NCBI RefSeq assembly: GCF_023184515.1
Contig: NZ_JAAHBP010000019.1
Location: forward strand, 160,702-224,701
Origin: Streptomyces sp. D2-8
GTDB taxonomy: Bacteria; Actinomycetota; Actinomycetes; Streptomycetales; Streptomycetaceae
Reading direction: 5' to 3'
Length of the DNA stretch: 64,000 nt
The first letter of the stretch is position 1. Each line of letters opens with the position of its first letter. Positions 52,500-61,360 of the stretch are shown in pieces. A program made the position numbers and the translations under genes. The notes beneath the pieces are model-generated. The model was not told the DNA's origin. It worked only from the letters and a program-made list of their open reading frames with translations, and ran no database searches.

Positions 52500-53690
52500 T
52501 CACCGCACCGCGATCACCGCCGACCCGTGCCCGAACAGCCCCTGGTTCGCTGTGATGCCGACACACGCTCCCGTGACCTGCCGGTCACCCGCCTCGCCCC
52601 TCAACTGCCAGGTCAGCTCGCACACCTGGGCGATCGCCTGCGCCGGGACAGCCTCGCCGAAGGAGGCCAGGCCACCGCTGACGTTCACCGGTATACGGCC
52701 CCCCAGGGCCGTCGCCCCGTCTCTCAGCAGCTTCGCGCCCTCGCCCTCAGCACACAGCGTCAAGTCCTCGTACCACTGCAACTCGAGGGCGGTGGACAGG
52801 TCGTAGACCTCGGCCAGCGACAGGTCCTCCGGCCCGATGGCCGCCTCCTCGTAGGCCGTGCGGGCGATCGATCTCCGGAACGTCTCCTCCAGCGGATCCA
52901 CTGCCATCGCGGAGTCCGTGGCGATGTCCGGCAGGTCCAGCACGGTGTTCGGGTAACGCGGTGTCACGGTCGACACGGCCCGGATCCGCACCGGTTCTGC
53001 ATGCCCATGTCTGCGGGCGAACTCCATGCTCGAAAGCACCACCGCCGCGCCCCCGTCGGACGTCGCGCAGATGTCGAGCAGCCGCAGCGGGTCGGCGACG
53101 ACGGCGGAGGCGGCGACCTCCTCGGCGGTGACCCGGCTGCGGTAGCGCGCGTGGGGGTTCAGCGCTCCCATCGCCGAGTTCTTCACCTTCACCAGGGCGA
53201 AGTCGTCCGCTGTGTCGCCGTGCAGAGCCATGCGTCTGCGGGCGTACAGCCCGAAGTACACGGGGTTGGTCGCCCCGAGAATCCGGAACCGCAGCCAGTC
53301 GGGATCGTCCGGCCGGTCCCCGCCCGCGGGGCGGAAGAATCCCTTGGGAGCGGCATCGGCCCCCACGACGAGCACTACATCGGCGAGCCCGGCGAGGATC
53401 TGGGCCCGCGCGGCGTCGATGGCCTGCGCCCCGGACGCGCACGCCGCGTACACGCTGGTGACCCGGGCCCCCTGCCAACCCAGTGCTTTGGCGAACGTCG
53501 CGCCGGCCACATACCCGGGATATCCGCCCCGCACCGTGTCCGCGCCGATGATCGCGCCGATGTCCCGCCACTCCAGCCCGGCATCGGTGAGGGCCGCGCG
53601 GGCCGCCGCGACGCCGTACGCCGCGAAGTTGCGCCCCCACTTGCCCCACGGGTGCATGCCCGCGCCGAGCACCGCCACCTCTTCCGTCAT
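52500..53690 (-). CDS. Thiolase-superfamily (lipid-transfer protein/Ltp2-like) enzyme
   Basis: A 396-aa protein. It has thiolase-fold marks: VYAACASGAQAIDAARAQI (Cys in the nucleophile-like position), LLDICATSDGGAAVVLSS, and a C-terminal NVSGGLASFGEAVPAQAIAQVCELTWQLRGE. The sequence is closer to Ltp/SCP-x-like non-decarboxylating members than to classical thiolases. Its ATG overlaps the stop of a DUF35 OB-fold gene. Such pairs act in acyl-CoA chain cleavage, for instance retro-aldol release in steroid side-chain degradation; here the substrate is unknown. Confidence 0.85.
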   Translation of the reverse strand: MTEEVAVLGAGMHPWGKWGRNFAAYGVAAARAALTDAGLEWRDIGAIIGADTVRGGYPGYVAGATFAKALGWQGARVTSVYAACASGAQAIDAARAQILAGLADVVLVVGADAAPKGFFRPAGGDRPDDPDWLRFRILGATNPVYFGLYARRRMALHGDTADDFALVKVKNSAMGALNPHARYRSRVTAEEVAASAVVADPLRLLDICATSDGGAAVVLSSMEFARRHGHAEPVRIRAVSTVTPRYPNTVLDLPDIATDSAMAVDPLEETFRRSIARTAYEEAAIGPEDLSLAEVYDLSTALELQWYEDLTLCAEGEGAKLLRDGATALGGRIPVNVSGGLASFGEAVPAQAIAQVCELTWQLRGEAGDRQVTGACVGITANQGLFGHGSAVIAVR

Positions 53691-54133
53691 GCCGTCACCC
53701 CCGTCGGCCGCCAGTGCCATGTCGTCCAGGTCGTCTCCGCGTCCTCATGGAGCACGCCGGGTACGACCTCCACCTCCAGGCCCACCGCCAGGGCGGCGAC
53801 GGTGATCCCGGGAGCCGCCTGTCCCAGCACCACGATCCGCTCGGCCTCCAGCTCCACAGCGATGAACGCGCACGGCTCCCACGAAAGTTCCGGATCGGTC
53901 ACGTAGGGTGATGGAGGTCGATACCGACTGTCCGTGAACGACCAGATGCGCCCCCGCCGCGACAGCGAGATCTCCGCCAACTCGCCGCCCCCGCACGCGG
54001 GGTTGCGGCAGTGATGGTCCTCGCGGGGGAAGAAGACCGAGGCGCACGCCGAACAGCGTGTGCCGAGCAGGCGGAAATCGTCCCCGGCCCCGGCGAACCA
54101 CCCCGTCACCACAGGTGTTCGTGCACGCGCCAC
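53687..54133 (-). CDS. DUF35 zinc-ribbon/OB-fold protein
   Basis: A 148-aa protein with a rubredoxin-like zinc site (CSACASVFFPREDHHCRNPACGG) followed by an OB fold (IWSFTDSRYRPPSPYV, FIAVELEAERIVVLGQA). GGAGGG lies 5 bases before the GTG at 54133, which decides the start. DUF35 partners often complete the active site of the adjacent thiolase-like enzyme. Translationally coupled to it by an ATGA overlap. Confidence 0.9.
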   Translation of the reverse strand: MARARTPVVTGWFAGAGDDFRLLGTRCSACASVFFPREDHHCRNPACGGGELAEISLSRRGRIWSFTDSRYRPPSPYVTDPELSWEPCAFIAVELEAERIVVLGQAAPGITVAALAVGLEVEVVPGVLHEDAETTWTTWHWRPTGVTA

Positions 54134-54287
54134 AGCACCCTCCCCGCAGACCGAACCTGACGGAACGTCAGAAGTGTGACACGGCCGCTCTGGGATCGGC
54201 AGCCCACGAGCCCGGAACCGACCGGCAGTTGCCGCTCCGGATGCGGCCCCTTTCCATGGCGCCGCCACTCCTGATAGACGCAGGGGC

Positions 54288-55097
54288 ATGACACGACTCA
54301 CCACCGTGGCACGTGCCCTGATCACCACGTTCGCCGCGCTGCTGGCCTCGACCGCCCCCACCGCGACCGCCCAGGCGAGCGCCGATCCCACGGCGCCGAA
54401 GGACTTCGTGGCGCTGAGAAGCGTGGACCCGACGATCATCCAGGAGATGCGCTACGTCACCGCGCACAACTTCGTGAGTGAACGCATCGACGGCTACAAG
54501 CAGCCCCTCTGCATCCTCACCCGCCCCGCCGCCGAAGCCCTCCACAAGGCCCAGCGGAAGCTCCTGCGCCAGGGCTACACGCTCAAGGTGTACGACTGCT
54601 ATCGGCCGCAGCGCGCGGTGGACCACTTCGTCCGCTGGGCCGAGGACCTCGACGACGAGGCGATGAAGGGCGAGTTCTACCCGAACGTCGACAAGACCCG
54701 GCTGTTCGCCGACGGGTACATCGCGGCGAAATCCGGCCACAGCCGGGGCTCGACCCTGGACGTCACGCTCGTCAGGCTCCCGGCGAAGCCGACCCGGCCC
54801 TACCACCCCGGGGAGCCCTTGGTGCCCTGCTTCGCACCCAAGGGCGAACGGTTCCCCGACAACTCGATCGACATGGGGACCGGCTTCGACTGCTTCGACA
54901 CCCTCTCGCACACGCTCGACCCCCGCATCCAAGGCCGACAGCGTGCCAACCGGCTGCTGCTCAAGAGCACCCTGGAAGGCCTCGGCTTCGTGAACCTGCC
55001 AGAAGAGTGGTGGCACTACACCTTCAAGCCCGAAACCCATCCGGACACGTACTTCGACTTCCCCGTGTCCAGGAAGTCGCTCACCAGCGCTCACTGA
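54288..55097 (+). CDS. Secreted D-Ala-D-Ala dipeptidase (VanX-type, M15D)
   Basis: A 269-aa protein with a signal peptide (about residues 1-30, ALITTFAALLASTAPTATAQA). The M15D zinc site is SGHSRGSTLDVTL (His151, Asp158) plus EEWWHY (Glu240, His243). IIQEMRYVTAHNFV and YDCYRPQRAVDHF (Arg for the transition state) are family-typical. It cleaves D-alanyl-D-alanine. Because it is secreted and not beside vanHA, a role in peptidoglycan recycling or nutrient use is likelier than glycopeptide resistance. Confidence 0.92.
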   Translation: MTRLTTVARALITTFAALLASTAPTATAQASADPTAPKDFVALRSVDPTIIQEMRYVTAHNFVSERIDGYKQPLCILTRPAAEALHKAQRKLLRQGYTLKVYDCYRPQRAVDHFVRWAEDLDDEAMKGEFYPNVDKTRLFADGYIAAKSGHSRGSTLDVTLVRLPAKPTRPYHPGEPLVPCFAPKGERFPDNSIDMGTGFDCFDTLSHTLDPRIQGRQRANRLLLKSTLEGLGFVNLPEEWWHYTFKPETHPDTYFDFPVSRKSLTSAH

Positions 55098-55144
55098 GCA
55101 GCCTGCCCGAGGCGCCCTCTCCGCGATCGGCTACAGTCCGCCGC

Positions 55145-55681
55145 GTGTCCGAAACTACGCACTCCGCTTCCAACTCCGTGCCGAACTCCCACTGTTCGAG
55201 CTGCGGCGCGCCCTACGGAGAGGGCGTCACCGGCTGGCCCCGCACCTGCCCGGTGTGCGGGGCCGTGGCCTACCGCAATCCACTCCCGGTCGCGGTGGCC
55301 CTCCAGCCCGTGTACGACACCAAGGGCACCGCCCTGGTCGTCATCACCCGAACCATCGCCCCCGCGCGCGGGGGCATCGCCCTGCCCGGCGGCTACATCG
55401 ACGACCGGGAGGACTGGCGGCAGGCCGTCATACGCGAACTCCGGGAGGAAACCGGCATCGACGCCGCCGGCCGTGACGTACGGCTCGTCGACGCGATGAG
55501 CTCACCCGACGGACACCTGCTGCTGTTCGGTCTGCTCCCGGAGCGCCCCGCCGAGGGCCTGCCGTCCTCCGCCGCCACGGACGAGACGGAGGGCTGGCAC
55601 CTCCTGCGCAGGCCCGAGGAACTCGCCTTTCCTCTGCACACCCTCGCCGTCCGGGCCTGGTTCGAGGGCCGGTACATCTGA
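55145..55681 (+). CDS. NUDIX hydrolase with N-terminal zinc ribbon
   Basis: A 178-aa protein. Residues 15-42 form a zinc ribbon (HCSSCGAPYGEG ... RTCPVCGAVAY) as in NudC-type enzymes. The canonical Nudix box follows: GGYIDDRED, seven residues, REL-REETGI. It probably hydrolyses a nucleoside diphosphate derivative; NADH-type substrates are suggested by the ribbon. TACAGT at 55132-55137 ends 7 bases before the GTG, so the mRNA is likely leaderless. It converges on the GH31 gene with two bases between stops. Confidence 0.9.
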   Translation: MSETTHSASNSVPNSHCSSCGAPYGEGVTGWPRTCPVCGAVAYRNPLPVAVALQPVYDTKGTALVVITRTIAPARGGIALPGGYIDDREDWRQAVIRELREETGIDAAGRDVRLVDAMSSPDGHLLLFGLLPERPAEGLPSSAATDETEGWHLLRRPEELAFPLHTLAVRAWFEGRYI

Positions 55682-55683
55682 GT

Positions 55684-58050
55684 TCAGCCCTCTCCGGCAC
55701 CGCGGACGCGCACCGGGTGGGGCGGCGTGCCCCCGCCGTCCTCACCCTCCCGTTCGACGACCACCCGCGAGCCCATCCACCGAGCGGTGTAGCGCTCGAT
55801 CTCCGGTTCGTCCCACCCCTCGCCCCCGTCCGGCACGACCAGCCCACCCCCGGTCCGTCCCCGGACGGGCGCCCACACCTCCAGCTCCAGCCCGCCGTCC
55901 TCCCCACGTACCGGAAGCACGGCACCCGCGCGTGCCAGCACCGGTATCCGCGACAGGGGCGCGTCGACCAGCACCTGCCCCGGCCCCTCGTACACCTGCC
56001 CGGTCGCGGTCTCGTACCAGCGTCCCCGCGGCAACTGCACGGCACGCCGGTCGACGCCCGGGTCCAGCACCGGAGCCACCAACAGGCTGTCACCCAGCAA
56101 AAAGGCGTCCTCGCAGTCACGCAGCGCCCGCTCCTCCGGCGCCGCCCACCACAGAGGCCGCACATAGGGCGCTCCGGTACGCCGGGCCAGATGCGCCAGC
56201 GTCGTGAAGTACGGCAGCAGCCGCCGGCGTTCGACGAGCGCCACGCGCGCGTGCTCCAGCACCTCGCCGCCGAACTCCCACGGCTCCCTGCGCCCCGCCC
56301 GCAGACTCGCGTGCGTACGGAACAGCGGCAGATAAGCGCCCAGCTGGAACCACCGCAGATACAGCTCGGGAGACGGATCCCCGTCGAAGCCCCCGATGTC
56401 CGGCCCCGAGTACGGGACGCCGCACAGCCCGAGCCCCATCACCAACGCCAAAGAGGCCCGCAGCCCCGGCCAGCCGGTGGCCACGTCCCCCGACCACGTC
56501 CCCCCGTAGCGCTGCATGCCGGCCCACCCGGAGCGGGAGAACAGGAACGGCCGTTCCCCGGGCGCGAGTTTCCGCAGCCCTTCGAAGCCTGCCCGGGCCA
56601 TGCACAGGGCGTAGACGTTGTGCGCCTCACGATGGTCACCGCCCCGCCCCTCCAGGGAGTGCCGGGCCGAAAGCGGCAGCGTCGATTCCCCGAAGGCGGT
56701 GAACGACGTGGGCTCGTTCATGTCGTGCCAGAAACCCGAGAATCCCTGGGCGAGCCGCTCCTCGTAGAGACCGCCCCACCACTCACGCACGCGCGCGTGA
56801 GTGAAATCGGGAAACACCGCCTCCCCGGGCCACACGACACCCTCCACCACCTCCCCCGACGCGTTCCGCACGAACGCGTCCTCGGCCGCCCCGCCGTCGT
56901 ACACCGCCCGGCCGGGCAGGGCCTTCACGGCCGGGTCGACGATCGACACCAGCCTGATGCCGTCCCGGCGGAGCTCCTCGGCCAGAACAGGCAGCTTGGG
57001 GAAGCGCTCCTGGTCGACGGTGAACACCTGATGTGCGTCGAGGTGGTCGATGTCCAGGTGTACGGCGTCCAGCGGCAGACCCCGGTCCAGGTAGCCCGCG
57101 ACGATCCGCCGCACCTCCTGCTCGCTGCCGAACCCCCATCGCGCGTGATGGTGCCCGAGCGCCCACGCGGGTGGCAGCGCGGGCGCCCCGGTGAGCGACG
57201 CCCAGGCGAGCAGCACGCGCGCGGGGGTCCCCACCATCACCCAGCAGCGCAGCGGACCGCCGTTCATCCGCAGCTCGCTCGTCCCCGCGCGGTCGTGCCC
57301 GGAACCCGCACCCTCCTCGCCCTCCCGCAGCGTCACCGTGCCGTCCCACGAGCTGTCGTGGAACGCCAGATGCGTACCGCCGTCGGACACCACCAACTGC
57401 ACCGGCATGGTGACGTACAGCGGGTCGTCCCCGGGCGCGAAGGCGCGGCCGGGATCGGTGTTCCACAGCCGGTACCTCCCGTCCGGCAGCCGAGGACCCG
57501 AGGCACGCCCCCCGAGCCCGAAGAACCGGGCGTCGGCGCCCACCTCCGACCGCTGCATCCACCGCGCGGGGCCGCCGCCCACCGGCTCCCACCAGCGCGG
57601 CGGCAGATCACGTCGCAGAGTCACACCGCCCGGAGTACGCACCTCCACCGCGCCGTGCCGCGAGACCCCCACCGTCACCCGCTCGGCCACGACACGCCAG
57701 CCACCGTCCTTGTCCGGCTCCAGGACCGCCCTGGGATCCGGCTCCGGGCAACGGCCGACCAGGGCGTACGACGGCTCGGGCTCCGCACCGTCCCAGCCCC
57801 AGAACACGGCCCCGTTCACGGCGACCAGAATCCGCAGCTCCGACCGGCTGAACCGGACGACACCGCCCCCCGGCCCCGGCTCCGCGCCTGCCACGGGCCC
57901 GGGCACCCGCGCACGCTCCGCCCCCCGGGCCGGCAGCCCGGTGGCGTCGGCCCGGCGCCTGCGCCACGCTGCTCGTACGGTACGCACACCCTGCGCTGCC
58001 CCCACCGAAGCCACCGCTTTCACCGAACGCACCAGGTCACGACCGTTCAT
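55684..58050 (-). CDS. Glycoside hydrolase family 31 (alpha-glucosidase-like)
   Basis: A 788-aa protein. The GH31 marks are GFWHDMNEPTSF (catalytic nucleophile Asp443), RSGWAGMQRYGGTWSGDV (acid/base Asp) and the earlier ALGHHHARWGFGSEQEVRRIVAGYLDRGLPLDAVHLDIDHLD. No convincing signal peptide, so cytosolic. It should release alpha-linked glucose or xylose from oligosaccharides. The ATG at 58050 has AGGGTGAG about 5 bases upstream; a further in-frame start at 58083 would lengthen it by 11 residues. Specificity is unknown. Confidence 0.9.
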   Translation of the reverse strand: MNGRDLVRSVKAVASVGAAQGVRTVRAAWRRRRADATGLPARGAERARVPGPVAGAEPGPGGGVVRFSRSELRILVAVNGAVFWGWDGAEPEPSYALVGRCPEPDPRAVLEPDKDGGWRVVAERVTVGVSRHGAVEVRTPGGVTLRRDLPPRWWEPVGGGPARWMQRSEVGADARFFGLGGRASGPRLPDGRYRLWNTDPGRAFAPGDDPLYVTMPVQLVVSDGGTHLAFHDSSWDGTVTLREGEEGAGSGHDRAGTSELRMNGGPLRCWVMVGTPARVLLAWASLTGAPALPPAWALGHHHARWGFGSEQEVRRIVAGYLDRGLPLDAVHLDIDHLDAHQVFTVDQERFPKLPVLAEELRRDGIRLVSIVDPAVKALPGRAVYDGGAAEDAFVRNASGEVVEGVVWPGEAVFPDFTHARVREWWGGLYEERLAQGFSGFWHDMNEPTSFTAFGESTLPLSARHSLEGRGGDHREAHNVYALCMARAGFEGLRKLAPGERPFLFSRSGWAGMQRYGGTWSGDVATGWPGLRASLALVMGLGLCGVPYSGPDIGGFDGDPSPELYLRWFQLGAYLPLFRTHASLRAGRREPWEFGGEVLEHARVALVERRRLLPYFTTLAHLARRTGAPYVRPLWWAAPEERALRDCEDAFLLGDSLLVAPVLDPGVDRRAVQLPRGRWYETATGQVYEGPGQVLVDAPLSRIPVLARAGAVLPVRGEDGGLELEVWAPVRGRTGGGLVVPDGGEGWDEPEIERYTARWMGSRVVVEREGEDGGGTPPHPVRVRGAGEG

Positions 58051-58261
58051 GCTGCTCACCCTGCCACTGACCGCTCCGCGCACGGGTGTCGTTCAACTGC
58101 CGTTCACCCGTGCCAGGACCACATCTTCACGACACGGACTATGTGGGGCGCACCCTGGTGCCGAAGTCGATCACATGGCATTGTCCGTGCCAGCCGCTCA
58201 CGCGCACACCCCAGCCCGTGCGCGGAGGACGCACACGACGCGCACAGTCCGGGAGCCGACC

Positions 58262-60229
58262 ATGTCGACCGACAGTTCTCAGCCGCTCTGGCAGCCCGAT
58301 CCCGAGCGCATTGCCCGGGCAAGGATCACCAGGTTCCAGGCCTGGGCCGCCGAACATCACGGCGCTCCCGCCGACGGGGGCTACGCGGCCCTGCAACGTT
58401 GGTCCGTCGACGACCTGGACACCTTCTGGAAAGCCGTCACGGAGTGGTTCGACGTCCGCTTCTCGCACCCCTACGCGCGCGTGCTCGGCGACCGCTCGAT
58501 GCCCGGCGCCCAGTGGTTCCCCGGAGCAACCGTCAACTACGCCGAACACGCCCTGCGCGCGGCCGGCACCCGTGCCGACGAACCGGCCCTCCTGTACGTC
58601 GACGAGACACACGAACCGCTCCCCGTCACCTGGGCCGAGCTGCGCCGCCAGGTCGGCTCCCTGGCCGCCGAACTGCGCGCCCTCGACGTACGCCCCGGCG
58701 ACCGCGTCAGCGGCTACCTCCCGAACGTCCCGCAGGCGGTCGTCGCCCTCCTGGCCACAGCCGCCGTCGGCGCGGTCTGGACATCCTGCGCGCCCGACTT
58801 CGGCGCCCGCAGCGTCCTCGACCGTTTCCAGCAGGTCGAACCCGTGGTGCTCTTCACGGTCGACGGCTACCGCTACGGCGGCAAGGAGCACGACCGACGC
58901 GAGGTCGTCACCGAACTGCGCCGCGAACTGCCCACCCTGCGCGCCGTGATCCACATCCCGCTCCTCGGCACCGAGGCACCCGAGGGCGCCCTTGACTGGT
59001 CGGCCCTCACCTCGGCCGACACGGACCCCGTCTTCGAACAGGTGCCCTTCGACCACCCCCTGTGGGTGCTCTACTCCTCCGGCACGACCGGCCTGCCCAA
59101 GGCCATCGTCCAGTCGCAGGGCGGCATCCTCGTCGAGCACCTCAAGCAACTCGGCCTGCACTGCGACCTGGGTCCCGAGGACCGCTTCTTCTGGTACACC
59201 TCGACCGGCTGGATGATGTGGAACTTTCTCATCTCCGGCCTGCTCACCGGCACCACGATCGTCCTCTACGACGGCAGCCCGGGCTACCCCGACACAGGCG
59301 CCCAGTGGCGGATCGCCGAACGCACGAAGGCCACCCTCTACGGCACCTCCGCCGCCTACGTCATGGCCTGCCGCAAGGCCGGCGTGCACCCGTCCCGCGA
59401 CTTCGACCTCTCGTCCGTCCAGTGCGTCGCGACCACCGGCTCACCCTTGCCGCCCGACGGCTTCCGCTGGCTCCACGACGAGGTCCGCGACGACCTGTGG
59501 ATCGCCTCCGTCAGCGGCGGCACCGACGTGTGCTCCTGCTTCGCCGGAGCCGTACCGACCCTCCCGGTCCACGTCGGCGAGCTCCAGGCCCCGTGCCTCG
59601 GCACCGACCTGCAGTCCTGGGATCCCAGCGGCAGCCCCCTCGTCGACGAGGTCGGCGAACTCGTCGTCACCAACCCCATGCCGTCGATGCCCATCCACTT
59701 CTGGAACGACCCCGACGGCAGCCGCTACCACGACAGCTACTTCGACACCTACCCCGGCGTATGGCGGCACGGCGACTGGATCACCCTCACCTCCCGCGGA
59801 TCCGTCGTCATCCACGGCCGTTCCGACTCCACGCTCAACCGCCAGGGCGTCCGCATGGGATCCGCCGACATCTACGAAGCCGTCGAGCGGCTCCCCGAAA
59901 TCAGGGAGTCCCTCGTCATCGGCATCGAGCAGCCCGACGGCGGCTACTGGATGCCCCTCTTCGTACACCTGGCCCCCGGAGCCGTCCTCGACGAGGCCCT
60001 GCTGAACCGGATCAAGCAGACGATCCGCGAGCAACTGTCACCGCGCCACGTCCCCGACGAGATCATCGAAGTACCCGGCGTCCCGCACACCCTCACCGGC
60101 AAGCGCATCGAGGTCCCCGTCAAGCGCCTCCTCCAAGGCACCCCGCTGGAGAAGGCGGTCAACCCGGGCTCCATCGACAACCTCGACCTGCTGAACTTCT
60201 ACGAGGACCTGGCCCGCAAACGCGCCTGA
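58262..60229 (+). CDS. aacS: Acetoacetate-CoA ligase
   Basis: A 655-aa adenylate-forming enzyme. The AMP-binding motif YSSGTTGLPKAIVQSQGG is followed by STGWMMWNFLISGLLTG, the conserved STGWMMWN block of acetoacetyl-CoA synthetases. GRSDSTLNRQGVRMGSADIYEAVE (hinge/A8) and TLTGKRIEVPVKRLLQG (catalytic Lys) are in place. It converts acetoacetate, ATP and CoA to acetoacetyl-CoA. GGGAG is 6 bases before the ATG at 58262. Monocistronic. Confidence 0.93.
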   Translation: MSTDSSQPLWQPDPERIARARITRFQAWAAEHHGAPADGGYAALQRWSVDDLDTFWKAVTEWFDVRFSHPYARVLGDRSMPGAQWFPGATVNYAEHALRAAGTRADEPALLYVDETHEPLPVTWAELRRQVGSLAAELRALDVRPGDRVSGYLPNVPQAVVALLATAAVGAVWTSCAPDFGARSVLDRFQQVEPVVLFTVDGYRYGGKEHDRREVVTELRRELPTLRAVIHIPLLGTEAPEGALDWSALTSADTDPVFEQVPFDHPLWVLYSSGTTGLPKAIVQSQGGILVEHLKQLGLHCDLGPEDRFFWYTSTGWMMWNFLISGLLTGTTIVLYDGSPGYPDTGAQWRIAERTKATLYGTSAAYVMACRKAGVHPSRDFDLSSVQCVATTGSPLPPDGFRWLHDEVRDDLWIASVSGGTDVCSCFAGAVPTLPVHVGELQAPCLGTDLQSWDPSGSPLVDEVGELVVTNPMPSMPIHFWNDPDGSRYHDSYFDTYPGVWRHGDWITLTSRGSVVIHGRSDSTLNRQGVRMGSADIYEAVERLPEIRESLVIGIEQPDGGYWMPLFVHLAPGAVLDEALLNRIKQTIREQLSPRHVPDEIIEVPGVPHTLTGKRIEVPVKRLLQGTPLEKAVNPGSIDNLDLLNFYEDLARKRA

Positions 60230-60401
60230 CCCCCACCACACAACTCCCCGTCACCATGGCTCAGGCGCAGGTCGCACCGGATACCCGCCGTGACCTGCGC
60301 CTTCCGCCATCGGCCGAGCGCGCGATCACCGAGCCAAGCCCATTGTCAGTGTCGCCGGTTACTGTGAGTGAGCATTGATCGACCGCGTACAGGGGGAAAC
60401 A

Positions 60402-61292
60402 ATGGCGCACACCGACAACCGGACCATGCGACGCGTCCTGCACCGCGAGATCGCCGGCACCATCGGCCTGCTGACCGACGAGCACGACTTCCGGGCCATG
60501 CGGCGCTACCGCAGCTTCACCTTCGACGACCACGCCACCTACCTGAAACAGGTGGAGACACTCCTCAGGACCCGGGCCCTGCAGGGCAGCCACACCACAG
60601 TGGCCCTCTTCGACCCCGAGGAATACGCCGAGTTCTGCACACAGAAGGGCCTGGACCCCGACAAGCCGTCGAGCCGCACCCGCTTCACCGCGCAGATCGC
60701 GGTGACGGGTCCGACCCTTCCCTATGACGGCCGACCGCTGGCCGACCTGCTCCCCGCCCTCGTCGACGAGGCCGTTCGGCAGGCCACCTGGGAGTACGCG
60801 ACCACCCTCCTCGCCCGCCTGGGCGCCTGCACCTCCTGCGGCGAGGACATCGGACGCGCCGCTTTCGCCCGAGCCACGGACCTCCTCGTCCGCATCCTCG
60901 ACACGGCCCCGCCCGGCAACCGCCACCTCGTCTGCAGCGTCACCGGACCGCCCGAAACCCTCATCGCCGCCCTCCACATCACCGACGACGGGGCCGCCCT
61001 GGAACTGGACGAGACCGAAGCCCTCGAGTTCACCACGGTCCTGGCCCTCGGCCTGGCCACCGAGAGCCCTGGAGGACTCGTCATCCGCGCCAGCGCCCCA
61101 GACACACCCGACCGCGTCTACGGCTGGCGCATGCGCGCATACGGACTCGAACCCCTCACCGCCGGAGAGGTCTTCGACGCCTACTGCACCGATGTCGAAT
61201 CCGGAGACCTGATCTCCCCGGAGTCCAACGTCGACTACTGCGCGCCGCCCGACCTGAGGGAGGAGAAACCCGCCCAGGGGCACCAGCACTGA
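60402..61292 (+). CDS. Hypothetical protein, 296 aa
   Basis: A 296-aa soluble protein. The N-terminal 60 residues are rich in Arg (RRVLHREIAGTIGLLTDEHDFRAMRRYRSFTFDDHATYLKQVETLL). A Cys-x-x-Cys (ACTSCGEDIG) sits in the middle and the C-terminal part is acidic. I do not recognise a domain. AGGGGGA is 6-7 bases before the ATG. A strong terminator shared with ptsI follows. The composition and clean start make it a real gene. Confidence 0.75.
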   Translation: MAHTDNRTMRRVLHREIAGTIGLLTDEHDFRAMRRYRSFTFDDHATYLKQVETLLRTRALQGSHTTVALFDPEEYAEFCTQKGLDPDKPSSRTRFTAQIAVTGPTLPYDGRPLADLLPALVDEAVRQATWEYATTLLARLGACTSCGEDIGRAAFARATDLLVRILDTAPPGNRHLVCSVTGPPETLIAALHITDDGAALELDETEALEFTTVLALGLATESPGGLVIRASAPDTPDRVYGWRMRAYGLEPLTAGEVFDAYCTDVESGDLISPESNVDYCAPPDLREEKPAQGHQH

Positions 61293-61299
61293 AATGCCG

Positions 61300-61331
61300 G
61301 AGGGGCGCCCCACCTCAGTGGGGCGCCCCTC
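61300..61331. terminator. Bidirectional terminator between the hypothetical gene and ptsI
   Basis: Perfect 14-bp arms GAGGGGCGCCCCAC (61300-61313) and GTGGGGCGCCCCTC (61318-61331) with a 4-base loop between convergent genes. Confidence 0.92.
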
Positions 61332-61360
61332 GCGGGAAACCGTCGGCGGCCAGGCCCGGC

